Source: Pseudomonas sp. Irchel 3E13
Lineage (GTDB): Bacteria; Pseudomonadota; Gammaproteobacteria; Pseudomonadales; Pseudomonadaceae
DNA length: 64,000 bases
Direction of reading: 5' to 3'
NCBI RefSeq assembly: GCF_900187455.1
Contig: NZ_FYDX01000002.1
Coordinates: forward strand, 124,001-188,000
The notes below the pieces were generated by a model, which saw nothing but the letters and a program-made list of their open reading frames with translations, searched no databases and was not told the DNA's origin. The translations under genes were made by a program, and so were the position numbers. Shown one piece after another: positions 15,262 to 23,816 of the stretch. How positions within the stretch are numbered: position 1 is the stretch's first letter; each line of letters begins with the position of its first letter.

Positions 15262-15653
15262 CCATGCACAAGCACCTCTGGGAAACAGTAGACCTTGACG
15301 CCGGCGGCTATCACGTCTGCAAAAAATGCAAGCTAGGTTCTGAGTACGAACAACCAGCGACACCCTGCCCCGTCTCGGACGCCGAGCATCACGCCGCCGC
15401 CTGGCTCGGCCCGTTCGGCCTGTACCACTCCCGCACCGAGGCCCAGCTGCACTGCGAGCGAGAGCCTACGCCTGTATCGCTCGACGAGCTGCTGCTGCAC
15501 GCCCAGCGCTATCTGCTCATCACTCGCCACCTCGGAATGGGATTCAAACCGCCTGGCGGCAAGGCGGTCACCAAGACCCCAGAAGCAACCGACTCTGCCT
15601 TAGACGCTCTCTGCACTTATCTGAAGGAGCAGAACAATGCCCAGCCCAGCTAA
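15258..15653 (+). CDS. Phage protein with possible small zinc ribbon, unknown
   Basis: A 131-residue protein starting MTMHKHLWETVD. A CKKC pair at residues 22-25 and a later CP at 38-39 might form part of a zinc site, in a context (YHVCKKCKLGSEYE) resembling small zinc-ribbon phage proteins. The rest is soluble and helical. Its ATGA overlap with the methyltransferase and 17-base overlap with the next gene place it in the same string. Function unknown. Confidence 0.65.
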   Translation: MTMHKHLWETVDLDAGGYHVCKKCKLGSEYEQPATPCPVSDAEHHAAAWLGPFGLYHSRTEAQLHCEREPTPVSLDELLLHAQRYLLITRHLGMGFKPPGGKAVTKTPEATDSALDALCTYLKEQNNAQPS

Positions 15654-16239
15654 ACAAGTTGATCCGCGCGACCTCTTTATCACTCGCAATCCAACCGGCC
15701 TGACGAGCGACGAACTGGAGAAGGGACGCTCAGGCTTCGTTGACGACCGCACCCACGGCGACTACTTGGTTTTCCTCGCCGGCTACGAAGCCGCCGCGGG
15801 CCTGGACCCGATCTACAAAGGTCCGGGCCGCCACGACCTGGTAGAAGCCAAGGGCTGCAAGCCCGAGATCAGCATCATGCTCTCCGAAGTGCCCTGCGCC
15901 GGAGCAGCGGGTGGACGCGACCTAAACAAGCCGGAGGGCGGCACGCCCGACAGCGACATCCACCCCGGCAGTACATCCACCTCGAAGGCCCGCTGCGAAG
16001 CCAAGGCAGCAGATAACGACTTGTTGATGCCACAGGTCGGCTTGCTGGCAGCAGTGAGACGAGTCTACCCAAATGGCAGCCGGCTACTGATCAAAGCCGG
16101 CAGGAACAAGATTGAAGTTGAGGTGACAGGCCACTGTGCAGCCTGGTGGTCTCGCCCTGGCTATATCTACGGAAAGAATCCAAAGACCGGCAAAACCCGC
16201 ACCTTCCATCACAGCGCCGTTTTGGAGGTCCTGCCTTGA
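15637..16239 (+). CDS. Phage protein, unknown
   Basis: A 200-residue soluble protein with two parts: an N-terminal part (RDLFITRNPTGLTSDELEKG ... DYLVFLAGYEAAA), resembling short phage proteins of unknown function, and a C-terminal part beginning about residue 128 that ends YIYGKNPKTGKTRTFHHSAVLEVLP, with beta-strand character. A Gly/Ser/Pro-rich linker separates them. It overlaps both neighbours. No catalytic motif is recognised. Confidence 0.65.
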   Translation: MPSPAKQVDPRDLFITRNPTGLTSDELEKGRSGFVDDRTHGDYLVFLAGYEAAAGLDPIYKGPGRHDLVEAKGCKPEISIMLSEVPCAGAAGGRDLNKPEGGTPDSDIHPGSTSTSKARCEAKAADNDLLMPQVGLLAAVRRVYPNGSRLLIKAGRNKIEVEVTGHCAAWWSRPGYIYGKNPKTGKTRTFHHSAVLEVLP

Positions 16240-16448
16240 GCCCACCAGCCTCCAGGCCTCGCATGGCTACCCACAGCCTTGACCTGCCCGTGATGTGCGA
16301 CATCTGCGGCCAAGCACGCTCAACCCGCAACCATTCCCGCTGCAGCAAGATCCGGCAGCAGCGCAAGAACGTCGAGTGGGAATCATACATGGCCAACGTC
16401 ACCGCTAAGAAACTTCATCAGCTTCAACGCCTGCAGCCACTTCGGTAA
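16236..16448 (+). CDS. Small CxxC zinc-finger-like phage protein
   Basis: A 70-residue basic protein with MCDICGQ and a following RCSKIRQQR segment, giving three or four possible zinc ligands, then a helical KKLHQLQRLQPL end. A TTG start is preferred because GGAGGT lies upstream at proper spacing and it overlaps the previous stop as TTGA; an ATG nine codons later (16263) is the alternative. Function unknown; probably nucleic-acid binding. Confidence 0.55.
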   Translation: MSPPASRPRMATHSLDLPVMCDICGQARSTRNHSRCSKIRQQRKNVEWESYMANVTAKKLHQLQRLQPLR

Positions 16449-16463
16449 GTCGGAGAATATTAA

Positions 16464-16718
16464 ATGGCAAAGCCACAAGTAAAACCCATCCACGAAGCAA
16501 ACAAACAGACCGCCGAAGCGGTTCAACTTCTCATCACTCCCGCTGTATGGATTCGAAAAGAGTTGTTATTCCCTGTCTTCGGCTTGAGCACTGAAGCCGT
16601 GCGTAAATATCGCGACCGTGGAATTTGGCTGGAAGAGAAACAATGGCGAACGGACCCTGCTAACGTCATTGTCTACAACCGTGTCGAGATCGAAAACTGG
16701 ATGGCCGGCCGTCCATGA
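16464..16718 (+). CDS. Excisionase-like protein (DUF1233 family)
   Basis: An 84-residue protein. The middle reads ITPAVWIRKELLFPVFGLSTEAVRKYRDRGIWLEEKQW, a winged-helix pattern typical of phage excisionases of the DUF1233 type, followed by a VIVYNRVEIENWM strand-helix. It ends at an ATGA overlap with integrase. It would direct the integrase toward excision upon induction. Being transcribed with integrase from upstream matches other temperate phages. Confidence 0.8.
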   Translation: MAKPQVKPIHEANKQTAEAVQLLITPAVWIRKELLFPVFGLSTEAVRKYRDRGIWLEEKQWRTDPANVIVYNRVEIENWMAGRP

Positions 16719-17986
16719 GTGTCAAACTACCAGCAGGTGTTGACGCCCTACCCACGGGCGTTGATATCAATGGCAACCTCCTGCGAATCGCCTTCATGTA
16801 CGAAGGCGAACGCCGCCGGGAGCCGCTTCGTAACGTCGCTAAGATCAACAAGGCCGCCATCGCCTATGCGGATAACAAACGCAGGACAATTCTTGCTGAG
16901 ATTAAGGAGAACCGCTTCGACTATGCGGCTCACTTTCCCGACTCGGCCTGGCTGAAGGCTAGACAGGAAGCTCCAAACGAGCCAGCTAAGCGAACCGTCG
17001 ACGAAGGCATAGTGCAGTGGCTTGCGGTTGCCAAAGTTAAGAAAGCCCACAGCACGTTCATCAACTACAAAAGTAAATCCGAACACGTTAGAAAGAAGTT
17101 TAGCGGCAGAGCAATCGCAAGCATTCCAAAAAGCGAGCTTGAATTATTCCAAGCCGAGCTACTCACTAATGGCCTCAAACCGAAAACGGTAAATGATGTC
17201 TTCACGATTATACGGGGGGTGTGGGGGGATGCGTTCAGCGATGAAATCATCAAGCTCAACCCCCTGGAGCGTATCGAGAACATCCAGTCTGACAGCGAGA
17301 GCGAATTCGCAGACCCATTCACCCGGAGCGAGATCGAGCGGATAACCGCCGCCGACCCTGAGCGAACAGCAGACAGCCGGATGATCGTCTTCAACTGCTG
17401 GGCCGGGCTGTCGCTCTCCGAGTTGATCGCGGCCGGTGTAGAAGATGTCGACCTGGTGGCCGGCACTTTGACAATTCGGCGCGCCCTGGTCGCAGGGGAA
17501 TTCAAGGTACCGAAGGAACGCTCACGCATTCGTACTGTGGAGCTCATCGCGCCTGCCCGGGAGCTGCTGACCATGATCGTGGCCGACGCCAAGGATGCCG
17601 AACCCACCCACATCACCGTTGTGCAACGAGACAACATCACGAAAAAGCATGAGCGGGTTCGCTTCCTGTTCCGCAGCTCCACCAGCGGTCTGCTGTGGAA
17701 CGGCAAGACCGTCAGCAACTGGTTCACCGCCCACCTCGAAAAAGCAGGTGTTCGTCATCGAGGCGCCAACCAGGCACGCCACACTTTCGCGAGCCAAGCA
17801 TTATCGAGTTACGTCCCAATTGAGTGGGTCGCCCGCCAACTCGGCCATAGCGACACGACCATGGTGCGCAAGCACTATGGTCGTTGGATTTCGAAGGACA
17901 CAAAAAGTATGGCAGATATCGTATCGAAGATGATGGGGTTCGATCACGGAATAGCGGGATCAAATTCCACACCAATGGAAAGATGA
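16715..17986 (+). CDS. Tyrosine integrase with DUF3596-type arm-binding domain
   Basis: A 423-residue recombinase. An N-terminal arm-binding domain covers about 1-75, a SAM-like core-binding domain about 92-185, and the catalytic domain about 200-400. The catalytic residues visible are a beta-strand Lys near 264-267, Arg355 in QARHTFAS, His378 in LGHSD and nucleophile Tyr388 in KHYGRW. The usual first catalytic Arg (GLR.SE) is Ser233 here (AGLSLSEL). It would integrate the phage into the tRNA-Ser gene that follows. Its 3' end overlaps the convergent DUF3800-type gene by 43 bases. Confidence 0.92.
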   Translation: MSVKLPAGVDALPTGVDINGNLLRIAFMYEGERRREPLRNVAKINKAAIAYADNKRRTILAEIKENRFDYAAHFPDSAWLKARQEAPNEPAKRTVDEGIVQWLAVAKVKKAHSTFINYKSKSEHVRKKFSGRAIASIPKSELELFQAELLTNGLKPKTVNDVFTIIRGVWGDAFSDEIIKLNPLERIENIQSDSESEFADPFTRSEIERITAADPERTADSRMIVFNCWAGLSLSELIAAGVEDVDLVAGTLTIRRALVAGEFKVPKERSRIRTVELIAPARELLTMIVADAKDAEPTHITVVQRDNITKKHERVRFLFRSSTSGLLWNGKTVSNWFTAHLEKAGVRHRGANQARHTFASQALSSYVPIEWVARQLGHSDTTMVRKHYGRWISKDTKSMADIVSKMMGFDHGIAGSNSTPMER

Positions 17987-19092
17987 TGCGTCTGCTGCTC
18001 TATCAACATATTTCTAATATCTGTCAGACGCACCGCGTGAAGCCGGGGAATCGGACCCTCACTGAATACTAACGCCATACACTTTCGAGCCGCCAGCCAA
18101 AAAGTCTTTTCAGCAGGCGGCATTTCTTTATGAATTAGCTCGATGTTATCAAATAACTTTATAAAGCAGGATGCCATTTTTTTAATGTGCTGGATATCGT
18201 GCACCACTAACCGCTGCGCACATAAGTATTCTACATCATCATAAAAATGCGATATACGCGATCTATCACTCAAAAAACAAGATCGATTTATTGTCACCTG
18301 AACATTGACTACGATCTGCCACAAAATGTCTAGACCACCATACTTCGGATCATCGAACTCGCAATCAATAAGATCGTAGCGCCGAACGTCCGGCAAATCC
18401 GGCACCAGCATCCTTATGGTTTCGCCTTCCCAACCACCATCTATTGTGGTTGTCTTGCATTTACTCCAACCCGGCAGACGTTCAAACCATTTCGAGCGCG
18501 AATCCATCCTCGCCTTCTGCGCCGCCCAAAGCATGAAATCAACAACTTGCAATCCAGGCTCTGATTTGCCAGCAACCTCAAACGTAACCTTAGGATAGTA
18601 TTTAACAATGAATGGTGAAAGATATGTATTGCGCGCGAGATCGAACCATAAATCCGGCCACCACTTTGAGAGCAACGCACCTACGTTCAAGTTGCCCCGC
18701 TGCTCGAAAACAAACGTCAGTTCGACACAGTGAGAAAACAAGCCGACGACCGCCAATTTTGACGCCAAATCATAGAGGTCTTCTTTCGAGGAAAATGAAT
18801 GCTTCGCCGTATGGAAGACATGGGACCGGAAATCCCCTTTCACATGCGAGCAAATAGCCTTGCACAAATGAGAATGGGCATTCTTGCTATCGTCAGCCGC
18901 GTGAAAGAACGAACGCTCCAAAGTGCGATCATCCATAGGCTTCTGGTCGTGATGGAATCGATCAAGATCATTTCGAAGATTTTCAAGCGCCTCATCGATT
19001 ACGACCTGCTCAATTCGCTCAGGAGTAACCAGACACGCATACCCACTGAACTGGCCCTCTCCAAACTCAGTTTCATCCAGATACACAAACAT
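17944..19092 (-). CDS. DUF3800-type cargo protein with long C-terminal extension
   Basis: A 382-residue protein. The N-terminal MFVYLDETEF (Asp6, Glu7), an acidic residue in FVFEQRG near 130 and LQVVDFMLWAA with Asp185 match the spaced acidic motifs of DUF3800 proteins, proposed to have an RNase H-like fold. Residues 200-382 have no family I recognise. The gene is visibly AT-richer than its neighbours, points against the integrase and lies between it and the tRNA, a common position for acquired cargo. An anti-phage or host-interaction role is plausible but inferred. AGGAT precedes the ATG. Confidence 0.7.
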   Translation of the reverse strand: MFVYLDETEFGEGQFSGYACLVTPERIEQVVIDEALENLRNDLDRFHHDQKPMDDRTLERSFFHAADDSKNAHSHLCKAICSHVKGDFRSHVFHTAKHSFSSKEDLYDLASKLAVVGLFSHCVELTFVFEQRGNLNVGALLSKWWPDLWFDLARNTYLSPFIVKYYPKVTFEVAGKSEPGLQVVDFMLWAAQKARMDSRSKWFERLPGWSKCKTTTIDGGWEGETIRMLVPDLPDVRRYDLIDCEFDDPKYGGLDILWQIVVNVQVTINRSCFLSDRSRISHFYDDVEYLCAQRLVVHDIQHIKKMASCFIKLFDNIELIHKEMPPAEKTFWLAARKCMALVFSEGPIPRLHAVRLTDIRNMLIEQQTHHLSIGVEFDPAIP

Positions 19093-19242
19093 TGGATCCT
19101 GCCTTCCCTTATGGCCACATCACCAGTGTCGAGATCATACAGCCCTATACTGGTGTCGACACCATGGCCCGAAGCGGCCCAATGCGTTCTCAGGGGCGGA
19201 GAATATGCCCTAAAAATGCCCTAACTCTAAACGCTGAAACGA
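19093..19242. promoter_or_regulatory. Region upstream of cargo gene with a 14-base palindrome
   Basis: About 150 bases between the cargo gene start and the terminator. TGGTGTCGACACCA at 19151-19164 is a perfect palindrome, and a related CCAGTGTCGA lies at 19124. These may be an operator for the cargo gene or integrase/excisionase arm sites. Nothing else is recognised. Confidence 0.45.
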
Positions 19243-19280
19243 CGAAGCCCCCGAAAACTTCAACGTTTTCGGGGGCTTCG
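19243..19280. terminator. Strong bidirectional terminator next to tRNA-Ser
   Basis: A perfect 16-base-pair stem with a six-base loop (TTCAAC); arms are 19243-19258 and 19265-19280 and contain GCCCCCGAAAAC and its complement. It follows the tRNA-Ser 3' end and would also insulate prophage from host transcription. Confidence 0.85.
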
Positions 19281-19293
19281 GCTACTTCGCGTA

Positions 19294-19383
19294 TGGCGGA
19301 GAGATAGGGATTTGAACCCTAGGTACTGTCGCCAGTACAACGGATTTCGAATCCGTCCCGTTCGGCCACTCCGGCATCTCTCC
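19294..19383 (-). tRNA. tRNA-Ser(CGA), probable prophage attachment site
   Basis: A 90-base tRNA including encoded CCA. The acceptor stem GGAGAGA pairs with TCTCTCC, the anticodon loop TTCGAAA carries CGA, and a long variable arm as in serine tRNAs is present. The 3' end faces the prophage integrase, so the integration core should lie in its 3' half; the gene is intact, as expected when the phage restores the end of the tRNA. Confidence 0.95.
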
Positions 19384-19476
19384 AATGGCGCGCATCATAC
19401 CAGCACTTTTGCCAAAGGCGAAGCCCCTGGATGAAAAAAATCGCGTGCTTTCAGATGCTTGCGCGAACGTGCCGAA

Positions 19477-20187
19477 TTACAGTGGCACGCCCAGGCGTTT
19501 TGCGACTTCTTCGTAGGCTTCGATCACATCACCGAGGCCCTGGCGGAAGCGGTCCTTGTCCATCTTTTTGCGGGTTTCCTTGTCCCACAGGCGGCAACCA
19601 TCCGGGCTGAACTCGTCACCCAGGACGATTTCGCCGTGGAATACGCCGAACTCCAGCTTGAAGTCCACCAGCAGCAGGCCGGCGTCGTCGAACAGCTTGC
19701 TCAGCACTTCGTTGACCTTCAACGACAGGGCTTTCATTTTCACCAGTTGTTCGGCGGTGCCCCAGCCGAAGGCAACAACGTGGGATTCGTTGATGAACGG
19801 GTCACCCTTCGCGTCGTCCTTGAGGAACAGCTCGAAGGTGGAAGGCTCCAGCTTGATGCCTTCCTCGACGCCCAGGCGCTTGACCAGGCTGCCAGCAGCG
19901 AAGTTACGCACCACGCACTCGACCGGAATCATGTCGAGCTTCTTGACCAGGCATTCGTTGTCGCCCAGTAGTTTGTCGAACTGGGTCGGAATACCGGCTT
20001 CTTCCAGTTTCTGCATGATGAAGGCGTTGAACTTGTTGTTCACCATGCCTTTGCGGTCGAGCTGTTCGATACGCTTGCCGTCGAAGGCAGAGGTGTCGTT
20101 GCGGAACAGCAGGATCAAGCGGTCAGCGTCGTCGGTCTTGTAAACCGACTTGGCTTTGCCGCGGTAGAGTTCTTCACGTTTTTCCAT
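19477..20187 (-). CDS. purC: SAICAR synthetase
   Basis: A 236-residue phosphoribosylaminoimidazole-succinocarboxamide synthase of purine biosynthesis, joining aspartate to CAIR with ATP. Family hallmarks: the start [16 protein letters not shown], the [10 protein letters not shown] segment, [20 protein letters not shown] and LVDFKLEFG near the C-terminus. Length matches bacterial PurC. GGAG precedes the ATG. First host gene beyond the prophage insertion; it follows the MBL/bamC/dapA cluster in the same direction. Confidence 0.97.
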   Translation of the reverse strand: MEKREELYRGKAKSVYKTDDADRLILLFRNDTSAFDGKRIEQLDRKGMVNNKFNAFIMQKLEEAGIPTQFDKLLGDNECLVKKLDMIPVECVVRNFAAGSLVKRLGVEEGIKLEPSTFELFLKDDAKGDPFINESHVVAFGWGTAEQLVKMKALSLKVNEVLSKLFDDAGLLLVDFKLEFGVFHGEIVLGDEFSPDGCRLWDKETRKKMDKDRFRQGLGDVIEAYEEVAKRLGVPL

Positions 20188-20217
20188 GATGGGCTCCGCT
20201 TGCTAAATGAGAGGGGG

Positions 20218-20976
20218 CTAGACGATTTCGCGCCAGTCGAGCCCACAATCCTGGTTGGCCACTTGCAGCCAGTCCGGGTCGCACCCAAGGGTATCGACGA
20301 AACATTGCCGGGCCAGCTGTGGCAGGTTGTTCTTGCTGCTGAGGTGGGCCAGCACCAGGTGCTGCAGATTTTCCCACCCCAACTCCGCCACCAGGCGCGC
20401 GGCCTGATGGTTGTTCAAATGTCCGTAATCGCCGCCAACCCGCAGTTTTAGAAACTGCGGATAATGTCCCCGTGCCAGAAGGTCACGGCAATGGTTGGCT
20501 TCGATCAGCAGGGCATCCAGGCCCCGGTAATGGTCCAGCAACGTCGTGTCGTACGAGCCCAGATCGGTCAGCACGCCGAGGCGCCGTCGACCATCCGTGA
20601 ACACGTACTGCAAAGGCTCCAGCGCATCATGCGTCACACCCACCGCACGAATGCTGAGGGCGCCCACGTCGAACGTATCGTTCGCCGCGAGAAACCCTGC
20701 CGCTTCCAGCGGTTTGCGCAACCCGCGCAACGTGCCACGACTGAGATAGACCGGAACATTGTAGCGCCGTGCCAGCAACCCCACCCCATGCACATGATCG
20801 GCATGTTCGTGAGTCACCAGCACGGCGCTCAATATGTCTGGCGATACACCGAGCCGCGCCAGGCGCCGCTCGGTTTCACGCAGGGAAAATCCGCAATCGA
20901 CCAGTACGTGCGTGTCGCCACTGCTGATCAGCGTGCCATTTCCCTGGCTGCCGCTTCCAAGTACCGCGAAGCGCAC
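20218..20976 (-). CDS. MBL-fold metallohydrolase (WalJ/YycJ-like)
   Basis: A 252-residue metallo-beta-lactamase fold protein. The metal motif THEHADH is at about residues 54-60, preceded by LVDCGFS with a conserved Asp; later ligands are in HDALEP, LTDLGSYD and LAHLS. The start GTG immediately follows the bamC stop. The family includes small nucleases/phosphodiesterases such as YycJ; the substrate is not known. It is conserved between bamC and purC in pseudomonads as I remember it. Confidence 0.85.
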   Translation of the reverse strand: MRFAVLGSGSQGNGTLISSGDTHVLVDCGFSLRETERRLARLGVSPDILSAVLVTHEHADHVHGVGLLARRYNVPVYLSRGTLRGLRKPLEAAGFLAANDTFDVGALSIRAVGVTHDALEPLQYVFTDGRRRLGVLTDLGSYDTTLLDHYRGLDALLIEANHCRDLLARGHYPQFLKLRVGGDYGHLNNHQAARLVAELGWENLQHLVLAHLSSKNNLPQLARQCFVDTLGCDPDWLQVANQDCGLDWREIV

Positions 20977-22089
20977 TTAACCCAGGTTGTCCTGAATGAC
21001 GCTCAGTACGCGACGGGCCACATCGGCCGGGGCCACGGTGTTGATGTTCTTCTCGACGGTAACCTGGACGCTGTCGCCCACCTTGCTCAGGCGAACCTGA
21101 TAGCGCTCGGCACGGGCTTCGATCTCTTCCTTGCTCGGCGCACTGCCGAAGACGCGGCTGAAGAAACCAGGCTCGCTTTTCGGCTCGGCTTTCTCGGCCA
21201 GGTTGATGTAGTACAAGCCCAGGCTGCGGTTGATGTCTTCAACGCGCCATTCGCCGTGCTCCAGGGCACGACCGACACTGGACCAGGCGCGATCGAGATC
21301 GGCACCGAGGTTCAGAACCGGGTTGCCACTACCGTCTTCGCTCAGGCTGACACGGCTAGGTGCATCGAAATCACGGGCCGCGAGCAAGGACACCGAACCG
21401 CCCTTCTCGGCGCTGCGGGTCATGCTGGCAAGCATTTCGTCGACCAGTACGGCGTCGACGCCGGTGTTGGTCGAACGGGCCGGGAATTCCTGCTCGGCAC
21501 TGCTGCCGGCGGCACGCTCGACGGTCACCACATAGACTTCACTGGTGTTGCGCTGCACGCCTGGCTCGATACGGACCCGCGCGCGGACCTCGTTGTCGCG
21601 GCTGCTGGCGGCACCACCCAGGCGCTCGGCCATGGAGGCGGAAAGCTCGTCGAAACGCTGCCAGGTGGTGTTGAACTCACCCGTCTGCGGACGCTCTTCG
21701 GCGATACGGAAACCGTTGTCCTCGAAGAACTGGCGGGCAACCGGCCAGACTTCGGCCGGAGCGCGCTGGGCCAGGACCCAACGAGCGGCGCCGCTCTTCT
21801 GCAGGCTGAAATCGGTAGCGTCGGCGCTGGCCGCAAGCGGCAGCGGACGCGGAACTTCGTATTCACCCTTGACGTTGTCGTCCGCGACGTTGCGCGGGAT
21901 CGGCAGCAGAGGGTCGAGACGCTTGACGTTGCTCACATCAGGCGGCAACTGCATGGGCGGCTTTTGAGTGGCCTCCAGGTAGTCGCTGCCACGGTCACGG
22001 AAATACCCGTCCTCGCCCCAGAGCCAAGCGCAACCGCTGGTGCTGGAAATGATCAGGGCAAGGGCGGAAAGACCAGCCAATCGCTTCAT
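20977..22089 (-). CDS. bamC: Outer membrane protein assembly factor BamC
   Basis: A 370-residue lipoprotein of the BAM complex, which folds beta-barrel proteins into the outer membrane. A signal peptide with lipobox SSTSGC is followed by an unstructured proline-rich region ([12 protein letters not shown]) that binds BamD in E. coli, and two helix-grip domains, the last near [17 protein letters not shown]. The start [10 protein letters not shown] was chosen over an earlier in-frame codon because it begins the signal peptide. dapA lies just upstream, as in E. coli and Pseudomonas. Confidence 0.93.
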   Translation of the reverse strand: MKRLAGLSALALIISSTSGCAWLWGEDGYFRDRGSDYLEATQKPPMQLPPDVSNVKRLDPLLPIPRNVADDNVKGEYEVPRPLPLAASADATDFSLQKSGAARWVLAQRAPAEVWPVARQFFEDNGFRIAEERPQTGEFNTTWQRFDELSASMAERLGGAASSRDNEVRARVRIEPGVQRNTSEVYVVTVERAAGSSAEQEFPARSTNTGVDAVLVDEMLASMTRSAEKGGSVSLLAARDFDAPSRVSLSEDGSGNPVLNLGADLDRAWSSVGRALEHGEWRVEDINRSLGLYYINLAEKAEPKSEPGFFSRVFGSAPSKEEIEARAERYQVRLSKVGDSVQVTVEKNINTVAPADVARRVLSVIQDNLG

Positions 22090-22106
22090 GCGGTGTACGT
22101 CCTCAA

Positions 22107-22985
22107 TTAAAACTGCAGGCCGCACTGGCGCATGGCCTGGCGTACCGTATCGTGACAGGAGTCGCTCAGCCAGGTCAGCGGCAGGCGGATGCCTTGGTGC
22201 ATCAGGCCCATTTCAACCAAAGCCCACTTCACCGGAATCGGGTTGGCTTCGATGAACAGGTGCTTGTGCAGTGGCATCAGTTTTTCGTTGATGGCGCGGG
22301 CTTCGTCAGCCTTGCCTTCGAGTGCAGCGTTGCACAGGTCGGCCATTTCACGCGGGGCGACGTTGGCGGTCACCGAGATGTTGCCCTTGCCGCCCAGCAG
22401 AATCAGTTCGACAGCGGTCGGATCATCGCCGGACAGCACGAGGAAGTCTTCGCTCACGCCGTCGATGATGGCCTTGGCACGCTTCAGGTCGCCGGTGGCT
22501 TCCTTGATACCGATGATGTTCGGCACGGTGGACAGGCGGATCACGGTCTCGGCCTGCATGTCGCAGGAGGTGCGGCCGGGAACGTTGTAGAGAATCTGCG
22601 GGATGTCGACAGCTTCGGCGATGTGCTTGAAGTGCTGGTACAGGCCTTCCTGGGTCGGCTTGTTGTAGTACGGCACCACCAGCAGGCAGGCATCGGCGCC
22701 GGCATTCTTGGCGTTCTGGGTCAGGTGCACGGCTTCGCTGGTGGAGTTCGCACCGGTACCGGCGATGACCGGGATGCGACCATTGACGCGCTTGACCACG
22801 AATTCGATGACCTGGATGTGTTCTTCGACATCGAGGGTCGCCGACTCGCCGGTGGTGCCGACTGCGACGATGGCATGGGTACCGTTCTGCAGGTGGAAGT
22901 CCACGAGTTTGCTGAGGCTGTCCCAGTCCAGACGCCCTTGTGCATCCATGGGTGTGACCAATGCCACCATACTGCCCGCAATCAT
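22107..22985 (-). CDS. dapA: 4-hydroxy-tetrahydrodipicolinate synthase
   Basis: A 292-residue aldolase condensing pyruvate and aspartate semialdehyde in lysine/diaminopimelate synthesis. The GTTGES motif, the Tyr of YNVPGRT and the Schiff-base Lys of GIKEATGD are all present. AGGAG precedes [11 protein letters not shown]. The gene precedes bamC in the same direction and is divergent from gcvR, the conserved enterobacterial and pseudomonad arrangement. Confidence 0.97.
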   Translation of the reverse strand: MIAGSMVALVTPMDAQGRLDWDSLSKLVDFHLQNGTHAIVAVGTTGESATLDVEEHIQVIEFVVKRVNGRIPVIAGTGANSTSEAVHLTQNAKNAGADACLLVVPYYNKPTQEGLYQHFKHIAEAVDIPQILYNVPGRTSCDMQAETVIRLSTVPNIIGIKEATGDLKRAKAIIDGVSEDFLVLSGDDPTAVELILLGGKGNISVTANVAPREMADLCNAALEGKADEARAINEKLMPLHKHLFIEANPIPVKWALVEMGLMHQGIRLPLTWLSDSCHDTVRQAMRQCGLQF

Positions 22986-23243
22986 GAAGCTGCTCCTGCC
23001 GGAAAAAGAGAGCGGTAATGGTACTGGCGCCATCGGGCTTGCACAAGCGACGCAGGCGGGCAGAGCATTCCCCTCGGCGGCCATTTTCGCTACCCTTCGT
23101 CCTTTGATCGGTACATAGCGGCCTGCCGGGCTGCCGACAACGTGCCCCGACAGTGTCCGCCGCCTCGATCCAGAGGCCCGGGAGCACGCTGAACAGCCTG
23201 TTCACCCCGTCAAGTACCGACCGCTCATCGCTTTAGGAATGCT

Positions 23244-23804
23244 ATGTCCACCCCCACCGTCCGCGAACAATTCCTTGTCGTCAGTGCTTTGGGCCCAAGC
23301 CCGATGGAACTGACCAACATCCTTTGCCGGGCCAGCAACGACAGTCGCTGCTCGGTGGTGACCTCCCGCCTGAGCCGCCACGGCGAATGCAGCGCGCTGA
23401 TCCTGCAGATCACCGGCAACTGGGATGCCCTGGCGCGCTTCGAGGGCGCGCTGCCGAGCCTGGCGAAAAAGCACGGCTTCATCGTCAACGTGGTGCGCAG
23501 CGCCGACCTGGAAGTGCGTCCGCTGTCGCTGCCGTATGTCGCCTATGTCAGTGCCGCCTACCGCCCCGACATCGTCAATGAGCTGTGCCAGTTCTTCATC
23601 GACCACAATGTCGAGCTGGAAAGCCTGACCTGCGATACCTATCAGGCTCCGCAGACCGGCGGCACCATGCTCAATGCCACGTTCACCGTCACCCTGCCGG
23701 CCGGCACCCAGATCAGCTGGCTGCGTGACCAGTTCCTGGACTTCGCCGACGCGCTCAACCTCGATGCGCTGATCGAACCTTGGCGCCCACAGAACCCGAT
23801 GTAA
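23244..23804 (+). CDS. gcvR: ACT-domain regulator GcvR-like
   Basis: A 186-residue protein with two ACT domains (about 8-85 and 95-175). The first begins REQFLVVSALGPSPMELTNIL and the second PYVAYVSAAYRPDIVNEL. GcvR binds GcvA to repress the glycine cleavage genes in E. coli. The dapA-gcvR-bcp neighbourhood is conserved with E. coli, supporting the name, though in Pseudomonas the regulatory target is not shown by the sequence. Confidence 0.85.
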   Translation: MSTPTVREQFLVVSALGPSPMELTNILCRASNDSRCSVVTSRLSRHGECSALILQITGNWDALARFEGALPSLAKKHGFIVNVVRSADLEVRPLSLPYVAYVSAAYRPDIVNELCQFFIDHNVELESLTCDTYQAPQTGGTMLNATFTVTLPAGTQISWLRDQFLDFADALNLDALIEPWRPQNPM

Positions 23805-23816
23805 GGAAGATTGCTC

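Larger units (their letters stand above)
1..19340. mobile_element. Partial lambda/HK97-like prophage next to tRNA-Ser
   Basis: Contiguous phage genes: structural head genes, terminase, lysis, replication, a cro/CI switch, excisionase and integrase, ending at a tRNA-Ser gene whose 3' end faces the integrase. The gene order is that of lambda-like temperate siphoviruses with HK97-type heads. Tail genes should lie left of the window because transcription of the head genes runs that way. The right boundary is placed within the 3' half of the tRNA by analogy with tRNA-targeting tyrosine integrases; the att core cannot be defined because the second copy is not in the window. Confidence 0.9.

Noticed and set aside
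20464..22110. Long plus-strand open frame antisense to bamC and the MBL gene
   Set aside because: GC-rich third-position effect; the minus strand carries two clearly recognisable proteins and the antisense product is His/Gln/Asp-rich with no motif.
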